A DNA stretch of 27,989 nucleotides from CAZNLS01 sp964573895 (GTDB lineage Bacteria > Acidobacteriota > Aminicenantia > UBA2199), in contig CAZNLS010000025.1 of the NCBI GenBank assembly GCA_964573895.1, positions 1 to 27,989 of the forward strand. Reading direction: 5' to 3'. The translations under genes and the position numbers were made by a program. Positions within the stretch are counted from its first letter, which is position 1; each line of letters begins with the position of its first letter. Below the pieces are notes generated by a model. It worked only from the letters and a program-made list of their open reading frames with translations. It searched no databases and had not been told where the DNA came from. Of the stretch, positions 1 through 7,266 are shown one piece after another.

Positions 1-1327
1 ATTTGAAAAACGATTTTTTCATCCTGTTGGCAAGTGATATGTTTTTTTTGTATATGTTTTTTTTCTGGTGAGGATCTTCTCCTATGTCGAATAACCTGTT
101 TGAATGTTCATTAAAAGGAAAATTAGATTCAGACAAAAAAATTTTTGTTCCATTGATAACGGCAAATGCTTCCTGCGTGAAATTTATATTATTTCTTACT
201 CTTTTAACGGAAAGATGGGAAAAGATAAATCTCTTAAACACATTTACAGATATCCCCTTCTTCAGGTAAAATAGAAGTGAAACTCCTTCATCGTACTTCC
301 CTTCTGCAGCACCAATTATTCCTTTCAAAGTGGGGAGGATATCAAGAGTCGAAACATTATCCTCTATTTTTCCATGTTTAAATTTCCCGGATGAATCATA
401 AATAAAAAGCGGAACTTTTACTACTTCGTTATAAAGTGAATATCCGTGCCCCCATTTTCCGTGATCATACAATTCTTCACCATGATCAGCAGTAAAGACA
501 ATGATTGTGTTTTTGTCCCAACCGAATTTGCTATACAATTTCCTGATCAGACCGTCAACGTAATTTATCTCACCGTCATATTTCAGACTCTCATTTATTA
601 ACCTCTTGGACAACCGCTGCTTTTCTGAATCATCCTTCATCACATCCGCCATTTTTCTTCCGGTCAACCACTCCTTGTAGAAGTGGTTTGGCTGATGCGG
701 ATCCATATAATGAATATATAGAAAATATCTTCTGCTGCTTTTAATTTTTTTATAATTTTTTAAAATCTCTTTATTGAGATTTTCACCATTCCTGTAATTG
801 AATGTCCGCATTAGGTCAAAGCCCTGATCAAATCCCTCTTTTTTCCCGATATTAATATTATCTGCAAATCCGAATGTCATATATCCCCGTTTCTTTAAAA
901 CTTCACCTAGAGTCTCAATCTCATCGGGAATGCTATTCAGTTTAATCTTAATATCGGGTTTTTTGCTGTTAAAGTTTAATGTAGCCAGCATATTCATCAC
1001 TACTCTGTGCTGAAAGGGATATAGGGAAGTAAATATCGATGCAGTTGCCGGAGCAGTCCATGACGAAGCAGAAAAAACATTTAAAAAGAGGGAAGATTTC
1101 CCGGCAAGTGATGAGAGAAAGGGGGCCGTATTCTCTCTATAACCATAGAAAGGGAGATGGTCCGCTCTAAGTGTGTCAACAACTATAAAAACAACATTCG
1201 GCAGTTTATCGTTATTTTTTCGAACTCCATTTTTACATGATAAAGTGAGCAATAATAAAACAATAAAAAGAAACCTCAGGATCTTCTCCCTAAATGGTTT
1301 ATGGATAAATAATTCCTGTCTATTCAA
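1..1327 (-). CDS. Sulfatase / alkaline-phosphatase-superfamily lipoprotein, 3' end cut by window
   Basis: Reading the minus strand gives an open frame running off the left edge. It starts with a hydrophobic stretch and the lipobox LTLSC, so it is probably an exported lipoprotein. The superfamily metal site is visible as VVFIVVDTLRADHL near the N-terminus and TADHGEELYDHGKWGHG further on, followed by the usual SLYNEVVKVPLFIY. Near the edge the typical C-terminal phrase LFDIGEDPHQKKNIY appears, so only a short tail is missing. The expected nucleophile region reads SSWTAPATAS, without the C/S-x-P-x-R of formylglycine sulfatases. The substrate could therefore be a phosphoester or phosphoglycerol group rather than a sulfate ester. 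No ATG is available. TTG at 1327 is the upstream option with a poor ribosome site. A CTG at 1279 has a better one (GGGAG) and would give a compact lipoprotein signal. The gene lies 46 bp downstream of rnhA on the same strand. Confidence 0.82.
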   Translation of the reverse strand, partial: MNRQELFIHKPFREKILRFLFIVLLLLTLSCKNGVRKNNDKLPNVVFIVVDTLRADHLPFYGYRENTAPFLSSLAGKSSLFLNVFSASSWTAPATASIFTSLYPFQHRVVMNMLATLNFNSKKPDIKIKLNSIPDEIETLGEVLKKRGYMTFGFADNINIGKKEGFDQGFDLMRTFNYRNGENLNKEILKNYKKIKSSRRYFLYIHYMDPHQPNHFYKEWLTGRKMADVMKDDSEKQRLSKRLINESLKYDGEINYVDGLIRKLYSKFGWDKNTIIVFTADHGEELYDHGKWGHGYSLYNEVVKVPLFIYDSSGKFKHGKIEDNVSTLDILPTLKGIIGAAEGKYDEGVSLLFYLKKGISVNVFKRFIFSHLSVKRVRNNINFTQEAFAVINGTKIFLSESNFPFNEHSNRLFDIGEDPHQKKNIYKKNISLANRMKKSFFK

Positions 1328-1373
1328 CTTTTCTCACACAGAAATATCCATTTTTGAAATACCATTTTTTGCG

Positions 1374-1826
1374 TCATTTTACTTTCTCAATCCCCCTTTT
1401 TGCAAGCTTATCAGCTCTTTCGTTAAATTCGTCTCCTGAATGACCTTTCACCTTGTTAAAAACTACCCTGTGGCGGTTAACGAGTTCAATTAATTTTTCC
1501 CAAAGATCCCTGTTTTCGACCGGTTTTTTCCCACTTGTAAGCCAGCCGTTCTTCTCCCACTTCTCATACCATTTCATATTGAAACAGTTTACAATATATG
1601 AACTGTCACTAAATAATTCTACGTTTGTGTTTTTCTGTTTCAAAACCTGCAATCCTCTTATACAGGCAGTAAGTTCCATCCTGTTATTAGTAGTATTTCT
1701 CTCTCCGCCGAATATCTCTTTTTCTTTTTTATCGTTGATTAACAATGCTCCCCAGCCCCCTATATTTTCTCTGTTTTGGTTCCCCGAGCAGGCACCATCA
1801 GTATAAATTATTACACTATTTCCCAT
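1374..1826 (-). CDS. rnhA: Ribonuclease HI
   Basis: This is a 150-residue RNase HI, which cuts the RNA strand of RNA-DNA hybrids in the cytoplasm. The four acidic metal-binding residues are in place: D10 in IIYTDGACSGN, E51 in NNRMELTAC, D74 in ELFSDSSYIV and D139 in NERADKLAK. The catalytic-loop histidine is H129 in KVKGHSGDEFNE. The length is close to the E. coli enzyme (155 residues). The frame stays open for 28 more codons upstream, to 1910, but that stretch has no family similarity. ATG 1826 puts the first beta-strand at the usual place, so I chose it. There is no Shine-Dalgarno sequence before it, but TATAAT lies only 9 nt upstream, so the message may be nearly leaderless. It is divergent from the ArsR-type gene, with 43 bp between start codons. 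Confidence 0.95.
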   Translation of the reverse strand: MGNSVIIYTDGACSGNQNRENIGGWGALLINDKKEKEIFGGERNTTNNRMELTACIRGLQVLKQKNTNVELFSDSSYIVNCFNMKWYEKWEKNGWLTSGKKPVENRDLWEKLIELVNRHRVVFNKVKGHSGDEFNERADKLAKRGIEKVK

Positions 1827-1835
1827 TGCGGAAGT

Positions 1836-1844
1836 ATTATACCA
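1836..1844 (-). promoter_or_regulatory. Extended -10 promoter for rnhA
   Basis: On the minus strand the sequence reads TGG followed by TATAAT, a match to the extended -10 pattern TGnTATAAT. The hexamer ends 9 nt before the rnhA ATG, so transcription would start about 3 nt before the start codon. No good -35 box is seen at the usual distance, which fits an extended -10 promoter. This is prediction only. Confidence 0.4.
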
Positions 1845-1869
1845 GACGCCATAAAAATAGAAAGAACAG

Positions 1870-2139
1870 GTGTGCCAAACAATCACAAATCCCGTTAGAT
1901 TAAAGATCATAGAGATCCTTGGAGAGAATAAAATGAACGTCTCCGAAATACAAAAAGAAACAGAATTATCAATGAGTAATTTATCTAACCACCTTGGTTC
2001 CCTGCTCAGGATGGGAGTTTTGAAAAAAGAAAAGGATGGAAATTTCGCATACTATTCACTGGCTGATATCTCCCTTTTAAAAATAATCGATAACATGTCA
2101 AATTATGTGGTAAAGATTTCAGAATTAGACCTTAAGTAA
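1870..2139 (+). CDS. ArsR-type winged-helix transcriptional regulator
   Basis: This 89-residue protein is nearly all winged helix-turn-helix. NPVRLKIIEIL matches the conserved first helix, VSEIQKETELSMSNLSNHLGSL is the recognition unit (VSEI...LSNHL), and GVLKKEKDGNFAYYSLAD is the beta-wing. The GTG at 1870 is the only start codon after an in-frame TAG at 1858, so the N-terminus is shorter than usual before the NPVRL motif. The arsenic/cadmium-binding ELCVC motif is absent: the corresponding segment is NVSEI, and the only cysteine is residue 2. It may therefore sense something else or act as a constitutive repressor. It is divergent from rnhA and convergent with the cytochrome operon to its right. 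The target is unknown. Confidence 0.8.
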   Translation: MCQTITNPVRLKIIEILGENKMNVSEIQKETELSMSNLSNHLGSLLRMGVLKKEKDGNFAYYSLADISLLKIIDNMSNYVVKISELDLK

Positions 2140-2190
2140 AGGATTTTATAAACGTATAAAGTATTCATCACAACCATATGATTTTTTTTT

Positions 2191-4962
2191 CTATTTATAG
2201 CCAAACAACATTGAATATAGTATCAAAAGAACCAGGAATATTCCTGAGAAGAGGAATGTCATTCCCATACTAAAAATCCATTTTTCATATTTTTTATACT
2301 TGTTCCTGCCAATTATATTCTTTTCGAGCGTTCCGTTCTTTTTCATCTCCTGATATTCAATAGGCCTGTCATTCTTGAACTCTTCCAGCGGGAGGAGTCC
2401 TGTAAATATCACCTTATCCATGGGAAAAGATTCAGGTCTCAGATGTGTATTGAAGAAGTGAATAGTAAAAATGAATCCGATTGCCAGTAAAGCTTCGTCA
2501 GAATGAATTATCGTTGCGACATTTATCAGCCACCCGGGAAAGATATTTGTGAAGAATTCTGGGAACCACAAGAGCAGGCCTGAAGATCCTATGATAAAAA
2601 CCCCCCAGAATACTGCGAAATAATCAAATTTTTCCCAATAAGTCCACCTTCCATAATCCGGTCTTTTCCCCAATCCTATAAACCACTTCATCGTTGCAAA
2701 AAAATCTTTAAAATCTTTCTTATTGAACATCATGGAATTCTTACTGAAAATGAATTTAAACCAGGATTGTTTATCAGCCTTTCTCTTCTTATTCAAGTGA
2801 AACAGGTGGGATATAAAATAACCAAAAGTTATAAATGCCGCAAACCTGTGAATCATACCGGCAACCTCAACTCCACCCAAAAGGGAAACGAACAATGCCG
2901 CCCATTTCATTGAAGAAAATTTTAACAGTAATCCGGTAAAAGCGAGAGCAAAAAAACTCAATATAACAAACATGTGTGTGACTCTTTCTCTTCCCAAAAA
3001 TCTCTTAATATACTTCTCACCGCTTTTTTTCCTTAACTCTCTCTTTTGTTTCATTGTCTTAAAGGATCTGGGGAACCAGAGCAGAGTATGAATACCGAAG
3101 AATATAAAAACACTTAAAAGTAAAAAGGTCATAGCCCAATATGTATAGAAGAGAATAGGATATTTTTTCCTGTCATGATGTGTTGCATGAGTTAAATAAC
3201 CGGTAAATCTTTTATTGGCATCTTCATGACATTTTCTACAGGTATTTACAATATTTTTATATCCGACACTTGATTCCGGATCATCAACTTTTAAAATATG
3301 GTGGGAGTTATGGCAGTCTGAACATTTTGCAGATTTCTGATATCCTAATTGATAGGTTTTTCCATGCATTGTATTCATGTATGATTTTGAAAGGTCTTTG
3401 TGACATGAACCACATGTATGTGTTACCTCTTTCATAAATTTGTCCATCTTAACATCAGAAATTTTGTGAGTTGTATGACAGGTGGTACAAGTGGGAAGAT
3501 CGTTCATTTTTCGTTTATCTACACTGAAATGAACACTATCCCTGTATTCCATATATATTCCCCTGTGGCAGGTTGAGCAGGTAGCGGGAATATTTTTTTC
3601 ATTTACTGAAGAATCTGGATTTTTATGATTCAAAATAAGATGTTTGTTATGACAATCTGTACATGATGCACTAACGAGAAAACCCTTTCCCCTCAGTTGT
3701 CTCCCGTGAATACTCTTGGAATAATCGTTAATTGCATCCGGTTCGTCAAGATTTTCAATTTTCTTAATTTTACTTTCTTTGTTATGACATCTCCCACATA
3801 AAACAGGAATATTGGTTTTGTAAACCGGAGATTCATCATTAAGATGTGGTTTTATCAAATGAGTTCCATGACAGGTTGTACACTCCGGGGCATCCTTATT
3901 TCCATTCTGAAATTCAACCCCGTGCCCTGATTTCCTGTATTCATCGCCAATATTTACATGGCAGCTTGAACAATTGACTTTGTTAGCTGTTTTACAAGGT
4001 CGCTTTAATCTCGGATCAACATCGGAATGACATTTTACACATGTTAATTCCGAATGTGAAGAAGATAAAATATCATTTTTATGAACTGTCAGTGAGAGCC
4101 GTTTCCCGTTTTTTTCGATTGAAATTCCTGCTTTTTCATGACATTTTTGACAGGATTTATCAGATACCCTCAAAACAATTGATTCTTTTCTCACTTTATG
4201 AGGAAGATGACAGTCGGTACAGGCCGGAATTGTGCCTGGTGCCCTCTCCCATTTTTTATTTTCTATTATCTTTACATGGACTTCTTCGATCCTTGAATGG
4301 CATTTCATACATGTTTTAGCAATATTACCGGGGTAAATTGATGATATTTTATCTGTATGAGGAAGAATATGATGACTTCCATGGCAATCAATACAGGTTG
4401 CAGTGACGATCAGCCCTTTTTTAAACAATCCTACACCATGAATACTCTGGCTGTAATTTTCTATAATATTCTTTTCACTTATATTATATACTCTTGCTAC
4501 CGGAGCACCTTCTCTATGGCAATTTCCACACAAATATGGAGCATTCAGCCGAAAAGCACGAGACCTATTATCTTTTGGCGATAATATTGTATGGGTCCCA
4601 TGACACTCTTTACATGTCGGAGCATATTGATGCTTAAGTTTTAAAGCCCTGCCATGTATTCCGCTTTGAAACTTAGTATTAATATCCTCATGACAATTTC
4701 CGCAATTTACACTTTTCAACTTTTCAGGATGTGGAAAATCTTCGACATCTGCATCCTCATGACAATTCACGCAATCCTGATCTTTATGGACTGATTTCTT
4801 TAAGGTATTTACATTCACAAACATCGAAATTTCTTTTCTGCCTCTCTCGGCAGTCAAATCTTTGTCTGAATGACACTCGAGGCAAGTTGAATTTTCTACT
4901 GAAAAAAGAGTACTAATAATAATAAAAATAAACAGGAAGCCGATATAAAGTTTTTTACTCAC
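2191..4962 (-). CDS. 19-haem cytochrome c fused to a diheme cytochrome b domain (CbcL-like inner-membrane oxidoreductase)
   Basis: The protein has 923 residues. A signal sequence (residues 1-22) leads into a periplasmic region with 19 CxxCH haem c motifs, ending near residue 595. A membrane domain of about six helices follows (roughly 600-630, 657-678, 700-724, 774-797, 812-840, 890-920). Its histidines, in FGIHTLLW, VTHMF, GMIHRF, SHLFHL, IIHSDEA and TIHFFNTHLRP, resemble the b-haem ligands of the FdnI/HydC family. This order matches Geobacter CbcL, a menaquinol-linked inner-membrane cytochrome for extracellular electron transfer, but with more haems. Haems 1-8 and 9-16 look like two copies of one module, with three further haems (17-19). 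The start is GTG at 4962, with CGGAGG just upstream. It is the second gene of the operon, 81 bp after its 11-haem paralogue. Confidence 0.9.
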   Translation of the reverse strand: MSKKLYIGFLFIFIIISTLFSVENSTCLECHSDKDLTAERGRKEISMFVNVNTLKKSVHKDQDCVNCHEDADVEDFPHPEKLKSVNCGNCHEDINTKFQSGIHGRALKLKHQYAPTCKECHGTHTILSPKDNRSRAFRLNAPYLCGNCHREGAPVARVYNISEKNIIENYSQSIHGVGLFKKGLIVTATCIDCHGSHHILPHTDKISSIYPGNIAKTCMKCHSRIEEVHVKIIENKKWERAPGTIPACTDCHLPHKVRKESIVLRVSDKSCQKCHEKAGISIEKNGKRLSLTVHKNDILSSSHSELTCVKCHSDVDPRLKRPCKTANKVNCSSCHVNIGDEYRKSGHGVEFQNGNKDAPECTTCHGTHLIKPHLNDESPVYKTNIPVLCGRCHNKESKIKKIENLDEPDAINDYSKSIHGRQLRGKGFLVSASCTDCHNKHLILNHKNPDSSVNEKNIPATCSTCHRGIYMEYRDSVHFSVDKRKMNDLPTCTTCHTTHKISDVKMDKFMKEVTHTCGSCHKDLSKSYMNTMHGKTYQLGYQKSAKCSDCHNSHHILKVDDPESSVGYKNIVNTCRKCHEDANKRFTGYLTHATHHDRKKYPILFYTYWAMTFLLLSVFIFFGIHTLLWFPRSFKTMKQKRELRKKSGEKYIKRFLGRERVTHMFVILSFFALAFTGLLLKFSSMKWAALFVSLLGGVEVAGMIHRFAAFITFGYFISHLFHLNKKRKADKQSWFKFIFSKNSMMFNKKDFKDFFATMKWFIGLGKRPDYGRWTYWEKFDYFAVFWGVFIIGSSGLLLWFPEFFTNIFPGWLINVATIIHSDEALLAIGFIFTIHFFNTHLRPESFPMDKVIFTGLLPLEEFKNDRPIEYQEMKKNGTLEKNIIGRNKYKKYEKWIFSMGMTFLFSGIFLVLLILYSMLFGYK

Positions 4963-5043
4963 TCATCCTCCGAAATATTTCATTTTGTTTTCAAATTATA
5001 ATTTTAAGTTATAAATAAAATTTTAACAAATATCAAACTTTTT

Positions 5044-6951
5044 TTACTCATTCGGATGTTTTTCATCTTTAAAAGTTCCGGGGTTTTTATGCTCCAGTTC
5101 AGACTCAGGTATTCTGCCATGCCTCCAGGTTGTTTTTATTGGATAGACTTCAGGATTGAAAATTACAAAAAAGAAGTGCCAGACAATTATTGCAAGCGTT
5201 GCAAGGATCGCCTCAAGAAGATGAATAACTTCTGCAACTTCAAATGACCACCAGGGCAGGAATCTCATGAAGAACTCCGGAAACCAAAGAATAAATCCAG
5301 TGATGATCATTATAAGTGTTCCCCAGATAAGTGCCAGATATTCCGCTTTTTCGATATAATCAAATTTTCCTGATTTTGGTCTGTCACTGCTTTTAAAAAG
5401 ATAAAATTTCATGTTTCCAACCAGTCCGACGATATCGGATTTTCCCGGAAAAAGAGCTTTGATATCTTTTCTGCCTTTCCTTGTGAACATCAGGTACCCA
5501 CTTTGTATAATTGACTGGAAAATTATTACAACTGCAAAAATTCGGTGAATTACCGAACGAACGAATTCAGTCAATCCGATCTTGCTCAGTAAATCAGCAA
5601 AAAAAGAATTTGGGAATTTTAATGCAAATCCGGTTATAACAAGCATAAAAAAACTAATGATAAGAGAAGCATGCTGGAATATTTCAAACGACTGGAACTT
5701 TCTATACATTTTTTCATTTTTTTCATTACGAAATTTTTTTCTTACATAGTGGATATAGATGATCATATTGTGAATAAACATTGCCCCGATAACCAATAAG
5801 ATCAGATAGATATATATTTCCTTCACGACATATGCAATAAAGTTTCTCTCTTTTGTATCTGAAGGGTGAACAGGAATAGTAATAAAACTCTCATCTGCCT
5901 CTTTGTGACATTTTCTGCAGGTGACCAGGAGATTTTTTTTATTAACAGAACTATCCGGATTACCCGCCTTCATAATTGAATGAACCTCATGACAACTCGT
6001 ACAGGTTGCAGCTGTTAATGAACCCCTGAGAAGTGCAAGCCCGTGGTAAGTTTTCATATAAGTTTTAAAGCGGTTCGGATCAAGGCCCACCCTCTGCATA
6101 AGGACCTTAGAGGAGTGACAGCTATTACAAATTTGACTCCCCTCATTCAATCTGTTAGTTAATGCATCTTTGCTGGTGACAGAAATAATCTTATGTTCTC
6201 CGTGGCAGTCATTGCAATTGGGGGATTCACTAATTCCCAGCTCAAGAGCTTTCCAGTGAGTACTTCTTAAATATTCGTCATGTTCTTTTTTATGACAATT
6301 TCCGCACACATCTTTTATATTTTTCTTTGAAAATTTACTGTTCGGATCCGAATGCTTTAAAATCATGTGAGAACCATGACATGTTACACAGGTCGGAGCG
6401 GGAAGCTTTGAATCTTTTAGATGAAGATAGCGATTATGAATACTCTCTGAATAGCTTTTTACAGGACCATCTCCCTTTAAATTTAACAGATCAAGAATCT
6501 TCTTCTGATTATGGCAGTTACCGCATGTAATCTGGATATTGAGATTATTTGTTAATGATTGAGGTTGATCAGAACTCATTATATTATGTGTTCCATGACA
6601 ATCTTTACAACCGGCTGCTTTAACCCCTTTAATATTTAGGGGAACGGCATGGATACTTTTTTTATAATCATCAAGGATATCATCATGACAACCGGAACAT
6701 TTAACCGGCTTTAGTTCCTCTTTATGCGGAAAATCTTTTATGTCTGCGTCTTTATGGCAATCAATACAATTAAAATCCGAATGAACAGAATTTTTTAATG
6801 TTTTTATATCAACAAATACGGAGTGTTCCGATCCTTTCACTTCTTTGGTAATATCCTTATCAGAATGACACTCCATGCATGTCTCATTCTCAACTGAAAA
6901 AACCGGTAAAATCATGAATACAATCAAAACAGACAGGAAAACACTTTTCAT
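5044..6951 (-). CDS. 11-haem cytochrome c fused to a diheme cytochrome b domain (CbcL-like)
   Basis: The protein has 635 residues: a signal sequence, 11 CxxCH motifs up to about residue 355, then a cytochrome b-like membrane domain of five helices (about 370-395, 418-442, 463-487, 533-556, 568-600). Candidate b-haem ligands are in MFIHNMIIYIHY, IFQHASL, SVIHRIF, EVIHLLEA and IVWHFFF. It is a paralogue of the next gene downstream: both mature parts begin SVEN-x-TC-x-ECHSDKD and share the DADIKDFPH-type phrase around haem 2. It lacks the duplicated haem module and the last helix of the larger protein. I chose ATG 6951 because AAAGGAG lies just upstream; 13 further codons are open but have no ribosome site. 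The likely role is electron transfer between the quinone pool and periplasmic cytochromes. It is the first gene of the minus-strand operon. Confidence 0.9.
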   Translation of the reverse strand: MKSVFLSVLIVFMILPVFSVENETCMECHSDKDITKEVKGSEHSVFVDIKTLKNSVHSDFNCIDCHKDADIKDFPHKEELKPVKCSGCHDDILDDYKKSIHAVPLNIKGVKAAGCKDCHGTHNIMSSDQPQSLTNNLNIQITCGNCHNQKKILDLLNLKGDGPVKSYSESIHNRYLHLKDSKLPAPTCVTCHGSHMILKHSDPNSKFSKKNIKDVCGNCHKKEHDEYLRSTHWKALELGISESPNCNDCHGEHKIISVTSKDALTNRLNEGSQICNSCHSSKVLMQRVGLDPNRFKTYMKTYHGLALLRGSLTAATCTSCHEVHSIMKAGNPDSSVNKKNLLVTCRKCHKEADESFITIPVHPSDTKERNFIAYVVKEIYIYLILLVIGAMFIHNMIIYIHYVRKKFRNEKNEKMYRKFQSFEIFQHASLIISFFMLVITGFALKFPNSFFADLLSKIGLTEFVRSVIHRIFAVVIIFQSIIQSGYLMFTRKGRKDIKALFPGKSDIVGLVGNMKFYLFKSSDRPKSGKFDYIEKAEYLALIWGTLIMIITGFILWFPEFFMRFLPWWSFEVAEVIHLLEAILATLAIIVWHFFFVIFNPEVYPIKTTWRHGRIPESELEHKNPGTFKDEKHPNE

Positions 6952-7266
6952 ACATGACTCCTTTAAAAAACTGAATAAAAAATTTAACAATAATATATTG
7001 TTATGTTATTTAACCAAATTATATGTTATATAAAATCGCTGTTAAATTCAACAAACTTTAATAAAAAATTTATATTTAGTTTTTCCAGGTTTTCTGATAA
7101 TTATATTCCATGGAAACTTTTTAGTTTTAGTTTCATGTCCGGTTTGTAAAACATGGATTGCAGTGTATTTTGATATCTACAGAGTTCGGACTGCTTCTTA
7201 GATCTGCCAAAGATTAACAAAATTTTTTGACTTATCCGGAATGATTATAATAGAATAACACCAGTT
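6952..7266. other. 315-bp divergent intergenic region
   Basis: No gene is seen here. The region separates the minus-strand cytochrome b/c operon from the sensor kinase. It is very AT-rich. It contains a 7-bp inverted repeat, AACAATA-ATA-TATTGTT (6986-7002), in the likely leader of the minus-strand operon. There is also a perfect 10-bp palindrome, TTCCATGGAA (7106-7115). Toward the kinase, TTGACT (7227-7232) and TATAAT (7246-7251) are both present but only 13 bp apart, so the -10 may work without that -35. The inverted repeats could be regulator sites but match no binding site I recognise. Confidence 0.5.
7018..7046 (-). promoter_or_regulatory. Sigma70-like promoter for the cytochrome b/c operon
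   Basis: On the minus strand, TTTAAC (7046-7041) and TATAAT (7023-7018) are separated by exactly 17 bp. This predicts a start near 7011 and a leader of about 60 nt carrying the AACAATA/TATTGTT inverted repeat and the AAGGAG ribosome site. The -35 matches only partly, and in such AT-rich DNA chance matches are common. Confidence 0.4.

Noticed and set aside
40..72. Runs of T near the left edge, like a terminator
   Set aside because: They lie in the coding part of the minus-strand sulfatase-type gene (lysine-rich C-terminus) and have no stem before them on the plus strand.
84..269. Plus-strand open frame of 61 codons
   Set aside because: It is antisense to the sulfatase-type gene, whose conserved motifs are on the minus strand; it has no ribosome site and no protein features.
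1870..2139. Arsenic-responsive ArsR repressor
   Set aside because: The metal-binding ELCVC motif is absent and no arsenic genes are nearby; only the general DNA-binding fold is supported.
2145..2160. Inverted repeat TTTATA-AACG-TATAAA between converging genes as a terminator
   Set aside because: The stem is only A-T pairs and no T-run follows directly, so it is too weak to call.
2191..4962. Regularly spaced short DNA repeats suggesting a CRISPR array
   Set aside because: The repetition comes from the CxxCH codons of the haem motifs; spacing is irregular and the frame is open throughout.
7200..7220. Minus-strand TTGGCA as a sigma54 promoter for the b/c operon
   Set aside because: The distance from GG to the next GC is 12 nt, not 10, and it lies about 250 bp from the start codon.
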